Assembly: GCA_009193035.1 (NCBI GenBank) | Contig: SWDT01000026.1 | Coordinates: forward strand, 124,001 to 188,000 | DNA from: Halicephalobus mephisto | Lineage: Eukaryota; Nematoda; Chromadorea; Rhabditida; Panagrolaimidae | Direction: 5' to 3' | DNA: 64,000 nucleotides | Shown: positions 48,701 through 57,816 of the stretch, one piece after another | How the letters are laid out: the number at the start of each line of letters is the position of its first letter | Numbering within the stretch: position 1 is the first letter of the stretch | Notes under the pieces: model-generated | Told to the model about the DNA's origin: nothing | Seen by the model: the letters and a program-made list of their open reading frames with translations, nothing else | Databases searched by the model: none | Position numbers and translations under genes: made by a program

Positions 48701-48907
48701 ATAAAATAATCCATTTTATTTATTTATTTGTAGATCCAATTAGGTTGTTCTCATAAATGGATGAATAACCAAGAAGAAGAACTTCTTTGTGCATGTGTCG
48801 GTGACAATTGCAACAAGGATTTAACCACAGCTTCCCTCTCGGGTACGAGACAGATTCTACTTCAGATACCATTACTACTTTCATATTTCGTCATCAGACT
48901 ACTTTAG
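45741..48907 (+). CDS. Secreted/GPI-anchored protein with three Ly6-type domains
   Basis: Exons 45741-45863, 47263-47822, 48468-48690 and 48734-48907 (TAG) join in phase to 359 residues. Residues 1-24 are a signal peptide (FASCLIIVFIWNL core). Three Cys-rich units follow, each starting CxxC and ending in the three-finger signature C-x-C-x4-CN: CVCTGEFCND (about residue 95), CICNTYMCND (about 190) and CACVGDNCNK (about 325). The end (ILLQIPLLLSYFVIRLL) is hydrophobic after a small-residue stretch (TASLSGT), as expected for GPI attachment. Ly6/uPAR-type proteins sit on the outer cell surface and often modulate receptors, including nicotinic and related channels; no partner can be named here. 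Intron 1 carries an LTR-like insertion and intron 2 a large hairpin. AATAAA at 48995 is a likely polyadenylation signal. Confidence 0.85.
46395..46595 (+). repeat. Relative of the 16.7-kb duplicated repeat
   Basis: Contains GGGGATTATTTTCATGTCAA and a downstream AACGAAAAATGAAC, parallel to GAGGATCATTTTGATGTCAA and ATCACGAAATAATTAAA in the 16660-17240 duplication. It lies inside Ly6 intron 1. Confidence 0.55.
46828..47021 (+). mobile_element. Solo-LTR-like element with perfect 5-bp target duplication
   Basis: A 194-bp segment begins TGTTGGGGTTTCC and ends GGTCCCAACA, and is flanked on both sides by ATATT. TG...CA ends, short terminal inversion (TGTTGGG/CCCAACA) and a 5-bp duplication are the marks of a solo LTR left by recombination. 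No coding sequence is present. It lies in intron 1 of the Ly6-type gene. A diverged relative is at 32053-32245. Confidence 0.85.
48018..48243. repeat. Large hairpin (~96-bp arms) in Ly6 gene intron 2
   Basis: The left arm (about 48018-48113, ending CTTCTGAAGCAGAAAGTATA then AATTCTCTGGTAAC) is the reverse complement of the right arm (about 48146-48243), with a 32-bp loop. The inner 45 bp are almost perfect and the outer half is less so. AGCAGAAAGTA occurs once more at about 48252. Confidence 0.9.
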
Positions 48908-48994
48908 ACTACGGGTTCACCGGTTTTGACAACTAAATCTTCACTCATTAATACCGAGCCAAAAATCCAGATTTTTAAACTTTAAATTGCATTT

Positions 48995-49000
48995 AATAAA
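48995..49000 (+). terminator. Polyadenylation signal AATAAA
   Basis: AATAAA 88 bases after the Ly6-type stop codon, and 120 bases before the convergent MRPS23 stop. Confidence 0.55.
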
Positions 49001-49119
49001 GTCTATGCATATCTGAGAATTCCACACTTATCTCAGCCAAGAGATAAATCCAAAAATAAGCTCTAAAGCTTTATCCACTCTCTTCCTAATAACCAACAAG
49101 CAAAACAATATATACTACA

Positions 49120-49579
49120 TCACGCTGGAGTCCTCCTCGTCCTTAAAATTCCGTTTTCTTCTAGAGTGGAGATCGCCTTATTGAAAACTTCTTCTTCACT
49201 GAGATTCGGATTCTCCTTCAGTTCTTGCTCATATTGCTGGATGAACTGCTGACATACAGTTGGTTTTCCGGCATTCGTAATCTGAGTGATTCCTGCTGAT
49301 TTGAACTTGTCATAGAACTTGCTAGAAAAAAAAACATAAATTAGCACTTTGTGTAAAAACTCACGCTCGGATCACGTCTTCTTTGTAGTAAATTTGTCTG
49401 ACAGGCTCGTTCGCTTTGGGCATTTTTAAATCCCAAACGGGTTCTTCAAATGGAGGGAAAGCTGCATATATATCGTACCAAAGTGGACGATCTTCCCATT
49501 TTAGCTGGCCGGATCTGATAAGACCCGAAACTCGATTGAAAATCGGGGCTGCTCTCTCGAGTCTGGTAATGGTGGCCAT
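49120..49579 (-). CDS. mrps-23: Mitochondrial small ribosomal subunit protein mS23
   Basis: Exons 49365-49579 and 49120-49321 join in phase to 138 residues. The start MATITRLERAAPIFNRVSGL, then RPLWYDIYAAFPPFEEPV and IYYKEDVIRAKFYDKF, match MRPS23/mS23 in order and spacing (human: LWFDVYDAFPP...IWYHEDRIRAKFY, from memory). The C-terminal half is less conserved and ends with EENGILRTRR, like the family's EGVILRR. The protein belongs to the mitochondrial ribosome's small subunit. Its start lies 168 bp after the stop of the LAMTOR1-like gene on the same strand, so it may be the downstream gene of an operon. The name follows nematode convention and is inferred. Confidence 0.92.
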
Positions 49580-49747
49580 CTGAAGAAGTTTAAAAAATCG
49601 AAAATACAATGAAGTATTTCAAAGGCAATAAACCTCAAATTTAGTAGAAATTCAATAATGGTAAATTGATAAATCATAAATACTGAAAATATACAAATAA
49701 ACCAATAATAACTAATTCTGCACTAAATCAACCCGACGTCCAACAGA

Positions 49748-50427
49748 CTACTCATCATTCTTCATGTAAACCACAATGTCGTCCTTTTTCTCAATCTGAA
49801 GTCCCATCTTGACGGAGCTGATGCAGGACTTGTTCCAAGACAGAAGCACATCCAAGTCGTCGTCGATCAGCCCTGATCTTTGGACGAAATCTGTCACATC
49901 CAACCCAGAATCCACAAGCAACAACGACGGAGGAACATAGAGGGCTGAAAAGTAACCGTATTAAAACCAACATAAATAATTTTACATTTGTTTTCGTCAT
50001 GTCGAGAAATGGCCGTTTGGTATTTGGCTGATCGTTCTGCGACATCCACATCGCCATTGTAGATTTCGTAATTGGAAACTTCTATTACTCTCTAGAAATC
50101 GAAATTGATATATGAATGAAATGCGTAAAACCAAACCTGCTGTGTTCTTTCGACAATCTTATTGAGCAGTTCTTCTTCGACTTGTTCTCTAGTTTTCGGA
50201 GCTGAAGACGATTGCGAGACATTGGATCCATCTTCAAAGTGATTAGTCAGACTTCCGTTCGATCTGATTTGACTAAAAAGTCAAAATTAATATATGAATT
50301 AATTATATAAAAAATCTACGACTCACCGAAGAGGTCCGGTTTCGTGCTCATCTTGTCTGGCAAGAAGATGATGAGAATCTTCATCATCTTGTCCATTACA
50401 GCAACATAGTATTTTCCAAATCGACAT
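49748..50427 (-). CDS. LAMTOR1 (p18)-like Ragulator subunit
   Basis: Exons 50327-50427, 50137-50272, 49986-50091 and 49748-49944 (TAG) join in phase to 179 residues. The N-terminus MSIWKILCCCNGQDDED has three adjacent cysteines and an acidic run, as in LAMTOR1, whose N-terminus is lipid-modified to hold Ragulator on lysosomes. REQVEEELLNKIVERTQQRV matches the family's EQ-alpha-helix, DVAERSAKYQTAI its RARQYS region, and the end (SSVKMGLQIEKKDDIVVYM) its last helix and strand. LAMTOR1 scaffolds Ragulator, which recruits Rag GTPases and mTORC1 to lysosomes. Notable difference: mammalian LAMTOR1 begins MGCC with a myristoylated Gly2, whereas here residue 2 is Ser and the cysteines are at 8-10. 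The first exon ATG could be wrong, but upstream bases show no better start. Confidence 0.8.
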
Positions 50428-51420
50428 TATTTTAATGAAGATAATTCATCAAATTTAAAAGTAGGAAGAAAAAGAAAAAAATTTTCAGACAAAATCACAA
50501 GGCCAAATTTTCTCGTTGGGATCATTTTTTTCAGTTTTGCTTCTTTTTTGAGTGGATTGTTTGGTCTCATGTTTATATAAAATTGAAAAATTTGCGATTT
50601 TTAGATTGTATTAATTGTGAATTTTTAAATCAATTTCCAACTATAAGAAATTTAAAAAATAAAATTCTAAAATCGATTTTTCTTCAAAAATGAATAAAAT
50701 TAAAAAAATTGAATGTATTACATCAGATAATGGAAAATAAAAATTCAATTTTGTTGTTAATAGAAATTTAAAGAATCTGTAATCAAATACATAATTTTTA
50801 AACATTAAGCACCATTCGTGACGGAATCAATATTTTTTAAAAATTAAAGTAAAATAAAATTATTTTTTGAAATAAAAATAAAATTAAAATTATTATTTTT
50901 TGAAATAAAAATAAAATTAAAATTATTATTTTTTAAAATAAAAATAAAATAAAATTCACTATTTGTAAATTAAAATGAAATTATTTTTTTAAAATTAAAA
51001 TTAAATTTATTACTTTTTTTATTAAAATAAAATCTATTGCTAAAATTATTTTATAAATAATATTATTTTAAACAAAAATAATTATGATTTATTAAGTATT
51101 TTAAATTATTTTTATTTAAATTTATTTAATTTTAAAATTTGTAGAAAACTTTCAAGTCTTCCAGAATCCAGAATAATTTTCTAGAATCTCATAAGTTTTT
51201 GGGAAATTCCAGAATTCAAAATAAACTTAAAACTGTCTAAAATTAAAGTTTTTTGTAAAAACAATTTCTAATTCTACAACAACAGCATTCAACCTCAATT
51301 TTTCCATTTTTTGAATATTATTAACACTTCAAGATTTAAAAAATCATGCAAAATTACAATAGTTTTACTAATTTACATAATTTTTTACCATAGTTAAAAT
51401 GATCATTCTCTTTCAGAACC
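50428..51420. other. AT-rich intergenic region between divergent genes
   Basis: No gene. Includes tandem AAATAAAAATAAAATTAAAA-type repeats at about 50830-51010. It should contain the promoters of the LAMTOR1-like gene (left) and the MSP gene (right). Confidence 0.6.
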
Positions 51421-51426
51421 AGATAA
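51400..51426 (+). promoter_or_regulatory. WGATAA (GATA-factor) site of the MSP promoter
   Basis: AGATAA at 51421-51426 lies 66 bp before the MSP start codon. Nematode MSP genes are known to carry a conserved WGATAA element at about this distance, bound by a GATA factor for sperm-line expression. A TGATCA palindrome (51400-51405) lies just upstream. Confidence 0.6.
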
Positions 51427-51486
51427 AAGCCCGGATTTTGATTGGATTGAGGTATTTGATTCGACCAAATTGAACATTTGCTGGTG

Positions 51487-51870
51487 ATGGCTCAGTCTGT
51501 TCCTCCTGGTGACGTCAGCACCCAACCCAACTCGAAGATCGTCTTCAACGCCCCCTACGACGACAAGTCCACCTACCACATCAAGATCGGCAATGCCGGA
51601 GGTCGCAGAATCGGATGGGCCATCAAGACGACCAACATGAGACGTCTCGGAGTCGACCCTCCCTGCGGAGTCCTGGACCCCAAGGAAACTGTCCTCATGG
51701 CCGTCTCCTGTGATGCTTTCGACTACGGTAAAGAAGACACCAACAACGACCGTATCACCATCGAGTGGACCAACGCTCCAGAAGGCGCCCCCAAGCAGTT
51801 CCGTCGTGAGTGGTTTCAAGGAGACGGGATAGTCCGCAGAAAGAACCTCCCAATCGAGTACAATCCTTAA
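51487..51870 (+). CDS. Major sperm protein (MSP)
   Basis: A single-exon frame of 127 residues, the standard MSP length, starting [20 protein letters not shown] and ending [11 protein letters not shown]. The stretches [20 protein letters not shown] and [20 protein letters not shown] are near-invariant in the family. MSP polymerises into fibres that drive crawling of amoeboid nematode sperm, and released MSP signals to oocytes. The in-frame CTGGTG codons before the ATG are not used in other MSPs. Third positions are mostly C or G, unlike neighbouring genes, as expected for a very highly expressed protein. No other MSP copy is in the window, though families are usually multicopy. Confidence 0.98.
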   Translation: MAQSVPPGDVSTQPNSKIVFNAPYDDKSTYHIKIGNAGGRRIGWAIKTTNMRRLGVDPPCGVLDPKETVLMAVSCDAFDYGKEDTNNDRITIEWTNAPEGAPKQFRREWFQGDGIVRRKNLPIEYNP

Positions 51871-52275
51871 AATTTATTTTCGATGACTTTTTGTTAAGTG
51901 AATGAAATTCTAATCTATACCAAAGATAATAGGATCTTGGCATTTTGCTTAAAATAGAAATACTGTAAAATTAGAACCATTTCGAAACATGTGGGGAACA
52001 CTTTTCTATTTTGAAATAAAGAAAACCCGTTTTGGAACAGAACGCCAAAGATCAACCGTTGTATTTACAACATCACGAAAAATCTTTGAATATTGACTTT
52101 TTTCGGTAAAAATCATTTCCAATTTCGTAAGTTTTGACATTAAATGAAAACCCAAGTTCAACTGCGTCTGAGGGAGAAAGAATCATGAAGATTTACTCAA
52201 TTTTGACTGAAATACAACGATTTAAAAAATATAGTTCTTAAGACACTTTGTATAAGTTTATTAAATTTAAAAAGA

Positions 52276-55200
52276 TTAGCTCTTTCCCAGCATGGGCTCT
52301 ATGATCTTGATATAGCCGAGGTAATAAGACCAGTAACACTGAAAAATTTACATTGATTAGTGACATAACGCAGTTTACATCCTCACCAAGTTGAACAGGA
52401 AAAAACTGAAGGGGAAATACCTCCTGGCAGCTTGATCCCATTCATCTGGGTCTTGCCACTTGCTAAAAGCTGACTGTTACTTAGAACATTTTAATTGTAG
52501 CTTACTTAACGAGACGATTATATATAAACTTGGCTTCAAACATCTTGGCAGTGAAGTTGGCCCCGATAGGTCCGGTCATCGGGACCGACTTGCAGTCAGG
52601 AACTTGTTCCATCTCATTTATGATTCTCTGATCCTGATTTACGGGGTTTTCTCTATGGATAGAAGCAGAACTAATAGCGTTGCCCAGACCATTAGATGGA
52701 AAAAAAGTTCCATAACTGTAGCAACCGTCGAAAGAATCAATAGACATGTATCTTCTCTTTTTCCGGAGTTTCTTCCTTCTTTGTCGATCCAGGAATCCAA
52801 CAACTGCGGTTTCTAACAAGGACACAAAGACATAGATGACAGAAGCGAAGACCCAGATATCCACTGCTTTGAAGTAAGCAACCCGGGGGAGGGTCCGGAG
52901 GATGGCCCCGTACTGGAACGACAAAGCCATCATTGCAGAAACGCCCAGGGTTATCCTCGCAGGGAGGGCTCGGGTATCTAAAGTACATGACTAATAAACC
53001 TCCATCTTACTGTAAGTCAGAACCCTTACCTAAGTAGAAGCTAATCCAAGAAGTGAAAATGCTGACTTGGAGAGGCAGATAAATTTGTAAAATGTGAAAG
53101 GCAAATTGTCTTGTGAGGAAAAAATGGACTGTCAACTGATCCCATTGACCTAAAATGCATTCATCTTACTGCACAAGATTATAAGGCGATTAATTAGTTC
53201 AATTTTAGTTTGGTTCTTCTACAGATTCTTGCCATTACTGTAAGGAACCCACCTGCAGCGTAGATGAAAGTGTTCTTGTCCCATCGTATCTCATTCAGTT
53301 GAAAATCTGAAAAGTAGAGTGTAATATTTGAAAAAACTACTTTTTTTGAAATTTCAGTAACTCTAAACATTAATGACATTTTCAGAGTTTTATGTGACCT
53401 AAATAAGTTTCCCAATTTGTTTACTATCGAAATTCTGTAAAATTAAACAATGCTTGAAAGATATGAGGGAACACTTTTCTTTCTTAAAAATGAGTAAAAT
53501 CCATTTCAGAACATTATAAGTTGAAAGTTATTTTTGGTGTACCGAGGGAACACTTCCCTAAAAATGAAGAAAATCAATTTGGAATAGAATGCCAAAGTTT
53601 GAAAGCTGTTTCCGACGACAAAGGAAATTCTCGGATATTGAATTTTTGTTCAAATTCTCTTCAAATTTCACTTTTTTCAATATCGAGCGAAATTCCATGT
53701 TTAGTAAAGTTTAATTTAAAAGTTATGAACATAGATTCAATATTCATTGAATTAAAGATATTTCAATTTTGAATTTTTACGCACAAAAAATAGCTATATG
53801 GTATAATGTATAGATACATCAAAATAGCTCTGATGTATCGGATATATTATATTGAGTATATCGATATATGAAGTAAAATATTGATATACTATATTGAGTA
53901 TATCTATACATGAAGTAAGAAATTGATGTACTATATTGAGTATATCTATACATGAAGTAAAATATTGATATATTATATTGAGTATATATATGCATGAAGT
54001 AAAAAACTGATGTACTATATTAAATATATCGATACATGAAGTAATAAATTAATATATCATATTGAGTATATCGATACATTAAAACGGTTGTAATATATCA
54101 AATATATCATATTTAATGTATCAATACAATAAATACAATATGTCAGACACATTAAAGCCGTTTCAATGTACTATTTTTAATATTGGACACTAATTACTAA
54201 AGTGCTGATAGATCTTGAAGTTAGTTATTAGAATTCACAAAGTAGTTCTTACCAGGTAGGACTGTCTTTGAACTGTAAGAGAAGACTGGATTCCAATCTC
54301 TCCATTTCAACCGAACTTTTGCTGTATTGTAAGCGTAACTTTCAAGAACAAGTCCGCAAGTCTGTAATTTGACTCTAACTTTTCGAAAAACAAATTTCCT
54401 TACTTGAATATCCATCGGATAATGTTTAAAACTCTTATCCATGAAACAGGGCCCTTAAAGTTTCAGTTTTTAAAGTTTAATTTTGACAAAACACACCTTC
54501 AACTCTTAGTCTGTAATTTACCCAGACAGTTCCATTGGGGTAAATCAAAACAAAAGTGTTTGGGGTTGGGGAACTATGGAGATCACTTTTCTTGCTGTTG
54601 ACGAAATTGACAAACGGTTGCCAGATTTTGGGGGTTATCACGTAACTCAAAGTCAGATTCTGAAGGCACTTTGTGTATTGATCGTACCGTAGTCGACTGT
54701 CGTCCCAGATTTGACTGTAAAAGAAAAAGTCAATTTACTATTGCAAAAATTATAAAAAATGCCACAAAACTGTCTTGACAGAGATTTGTAGGATCTTCTA
54801 GAAGCTGTCAGAATTCCAAATTTCAGATGCTAGTTACAAAAGTTCTGAAGAAATTATGGAAGATCTCAGAAAGTTCCTAAAGATTCTAGGAAGCTTCAGA
54901 AATTTCTGTAAGATTGTTGGAGATTTTGAAACATCCTACAGAATCCTGAAATATTCTAGAAGCTTGCCTAAAATTTTAGTTTGACATGTAAATAAATTAA
55001 AAATCAACGTTATTGTAAAATTGTTTTGACACGAATTTTTAGAATATTTTTAAAATTTCAAAATTTTTAGATTTCAGACACTAGTTCGAAGAGTATACTA
55101 AAGTTTAGAAGATTCCGGAAACTTTCATAAGATCACAGAAGAACTTAACATTGTCTACCGTATTCTAGAAGAACTTAACATTGTCTACCGTATTCTAGAA

Positions 55201-55737
55201 GACAGTAACATTGTCTATCGTATTCTAGAAGACAGTAACATTGTCTATCATATTCTAGAAGACAGTAACATTGTCTACCGTATTCTAGAAGACATTAACA
55301 TTGTCTACTGTATCTAGAAGATTTTAAATTTACAAAAATTGAAAATCAAACCTCAGCAAGACGTCAGCTGTGAAGCTTGCACTGGTTTCACTAATGTCGT
55401 AAAATGTTTGTAAGGCCAGTTCTATAGCTACCAAGACTCCTTTGGGGTTGGGGACTAGTTGAGGGTCGTAGTACTCGTTTAATAATGTCTTCAAAATCCA
55501 TTGAGATTCGTAAGTAATGTCAACGTTATGGCAATCTGCAAATTTATAAAACTTTACAATCAAAAATAAAAAGAAATTTTAGAATTATAAAGTTCAGAAC
55601 TCGCCTGGATGTTCTGAATCCAACATGTCTCCAGGGTTAAAGGTCGGGGTAGTGGTTGGCAGTCCAGGTCCGGTATTGTTCGTGACTATACTGACAATCT
55701 GAGCCACATTCAGCAGATTCGGAAGTATCGATTTCAT
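52276..55737 (-). CDS. Cys-loop ligand-gated anion channel subunit (receptor 2)
   Basis: Ten exons join in phase to 492 residues: 55605-55737, 55352-55535, 54497-54714, 54404-54453, 54253-54361, 53253-53306, 53030-53149, 52506-52977, 52387-52462 and 52276-52338. A weakly hydrophobic leader precedes an extracellular domain with SQIWDDSRLRYD and YPNGTVWVNYRLRV. The Cys-loop (CFMDKSFKHYPMDIQTC) has 15 residues between cysteines instead of the usual 13. Then come AAGQWDQLTV, M1 (HILQIYLPLQVSIFTSWISF), an M2 preceded by LPARITLGVSAMMALSFQYG (the PAR motif marks anion selectivity), M3, a roughly 110-residue cytoplasmic loop and M4 (FPFSFFLFNLCYWSYYLGYI). The WxPD motif is degraded (WQPF). Its tandem neighbour at 57817 shares all these features. 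Ligand is unknown; ACC/LGC-type nematode channels are the nearest group I can suggest. Intron 1 uses a GC donor. Confidence 0.88.
53779..54178. repeat. TA-rich palindromic element in channel intron
   Basis: Begins ACGCACAAAAAATAGC and contains five or six copies of a roughly 58-bp unit with ATTGAGTATATCGATACATG, then TTAAAACGGTTGTAATATAT. Member of the same family as 7484 and 14443. It lies in intron 5 (53307-54252) of receptor 2. Confidence 0.8.
55141..55320. repeat. 30-bp minisatellite, six copies
   Basis: Exact 30-bp period with unit GAACTTAACATTGTCTACCG + TATTCTAGAA, later copies having GACAGTAACA at the start. The last copy is 29 bp. It lies in intron 2 of receptor 2. Confidence 0.95.
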
Positions 55738-57182
55738 CACAGTAGCTCCATCGACAAAAAATATTTAACAATTTTATTTTCGCATCTGAATTCTGTAGAA
55801 AAAAGAATTTTCTGAAAAACAATTTTGTTATAAAAGAAAGTTTAGCGTCAAAAGACCAATTTAATCAAAGCTTATTTTTTTCAAAAAAGATGTTCATTGA
55901 ACGTTCACCTAAAAAAAATAAAAAATGGCGGTTTTGCCAGAGGGAACAATGAGTACTTCAGTATTTCAAAATTAAATTTCGATTGTTTCAGAAGAAACTT
56001 GGACGAACACGGGAAACGCGGATTTGTGGGATTAAAGTGGCAAACAAAACACATGGTTCGAGAGGTCATTTAGAAAATTTCGGAAACAAGTCAATTGGAA
56101 AATCGCCAACTTGATTCATTTAGAAGGAAATGAAAAGCTCAATAAAGCACAATTTGAAGTTTCTTCAATTTGCTTTGTAAATTTGGAACTAAACTCATAC
56201 TGTTGCAAAAAACTCCAAGACGTTATTCCGAAGCGAATTTCGAAAACTTTCTAATTAGGATTAAAAACTATAAAATTTAACGTTTATAGAATTTCCAAAA
56301 CCATAAATTAGAATATTATAAAATATGTAAAAAATCGTCTTAAAACGAATTTCGAAAACTTTCCAATTAAAATTCAAAACTATAAAATTTAACGTTTATC
56401 AAATTTCCAAAACCATAAATTAGACTATTGTAAAAAATTCTAAAAATCGTCTTAAAACGATTTTCTAAAATTTTCCAATTAAAATTAAAAACTATAAAAT
56501 TAAACATTTATCGAATGTTGGAAAATCATAAATTATATTATTACGAAAATATTAATTTCCATCGTAAATTATAAAGCGTTTCGAAATAAATTTTTAAAAT
56601 TATCCAATTTGGATCGAATGTAAAATATCAGATTCACATGTTCTTAAAATTTTCCAACTTCTTTCATTATAAAAAATAAAAATGTCTGGTACAACATTTT
56701 GAAAACTGATCTCTTGTGAATGATTGGTTTCCCAATTAAAGTTGAAACTAGAACTTTATGTTCACATAGGTTTCGAAAATTACATCATTATTCAGTAAGT
56801 TCTGAGAAACTCCAGAATCTGCTGCGATGTTATGTAATTTTATCCAACGCCATGAGTAAGAAAATTTTTCAAAAATAAACTTTTTACTGGATTTCAGAAT
56901 TTTGAAATATTTGCAAAAAATTAAAAAAATACAATTAAAATAATATGGTTTTTATAGATTACTGTGTAATATTGTAACTAAAAATTATCAAAGAAAGTTT
57001 TAATATAATTTTTTGATTATCTTAGTATTTTAATATTTTTATCTACATAGCTGAATCTAAAACTAAAATTAAGAACTTATTTTTAATTATAAAATATTGC
57101 TGTTGACGTTGTGACGAATGTAGATAACACGTTTATTCGGACGGGTTAGAGAGTGAAATCACTAACGTAGAACAATACATCC

Positions 57183-57341
57183 AAAAAACATATCTCTTAG
57201 TCCTGTAAAAATTGCGAAATGTAATAAAAATGAACACAATCGTCACATTTTCCATGAATATTTAGTATTTGTGACGAAAATTTAACACAATAGTGGTGAT
57301 TTCTATTTGTAAGAGGTTAAAAATTATGCTTTTTGTGTGTC
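57183..57341 (-). mobile_element. Short inverted-repeat element (family M), copy D
   Basis: Inverted orientation: GTCCTGTAAAAATTGCGAAA and ACACAATCGTCACATTTTCC precede AATAGTGGTGATTTCTATTT, ending GCTTTTTGTGTGT. Paired head to head with copy E, 125 bp away. Confidence 0.85.
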
Positions 57342-57465
57342 GGACTTAATTCAATAATGACTCATTCAGGATGGCTTCTACTGGGTTTCTATAACTTACA
57401 AGAACATCTTTGCACATACTACGGAACGTGAAAAATTTATTTTTAATCCCTGTTTATCAACAACA

Positions 57466-57631
57466 TACAAAAAAGTGTAACTTTTGGTACAATAACAAAT
57501 AATAATAATAATCACTATTATGTTACAATTTCGTCACAAATGTCAAATATTCATGGAAAATGTGACGATTGTGTTCATTTTTATTACATTTCGCAATTTT
57601 TACAGGACCAAAAGTTAAATTTTTTTGTGTA
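57466..57631 (+). mobile_element. Short inverted-repeat element (family M), copy E
   Basis: The best-preserved copy: left end TACAAAAAAGTGTAACTTTT, right end AAAAGTTAAATTTTTTTGTG + TA. The middle carries TTCGTCACAAATGTCAAATA and TTCATGGAAAATGTGACGAT. Confidence 0.9.
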
Positions 57632-57816
57632 TATTTATATCTACCTGATTTCTGTCTATAGACTTTGAACAACATCTTCATCGATTACTACTTATCTGAC
57701 TTCAAAAAGTTTCATTCAATTTGAATCCACAATATTTAGTTGTGATTTTATTGCGAAATTCATAACATCTTAGTTGTTATTTTTATGTACGAAATTCGTT
57801 GTAAATTGGACTAAAA

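Larger units (their letters stand above)
55738..57816. other. Intergenic region between the two channel genes
   Basis: No gene. Includes about three copies of a 110-bp repeat (about 56220-56530; AAAATCGTCTTAAAACGA, AACCATAAATTAGA) and two oppositely oriented MITEs (listed separately). The promoter of receptor 2 should lie in its left part. Confidence 0.6.
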
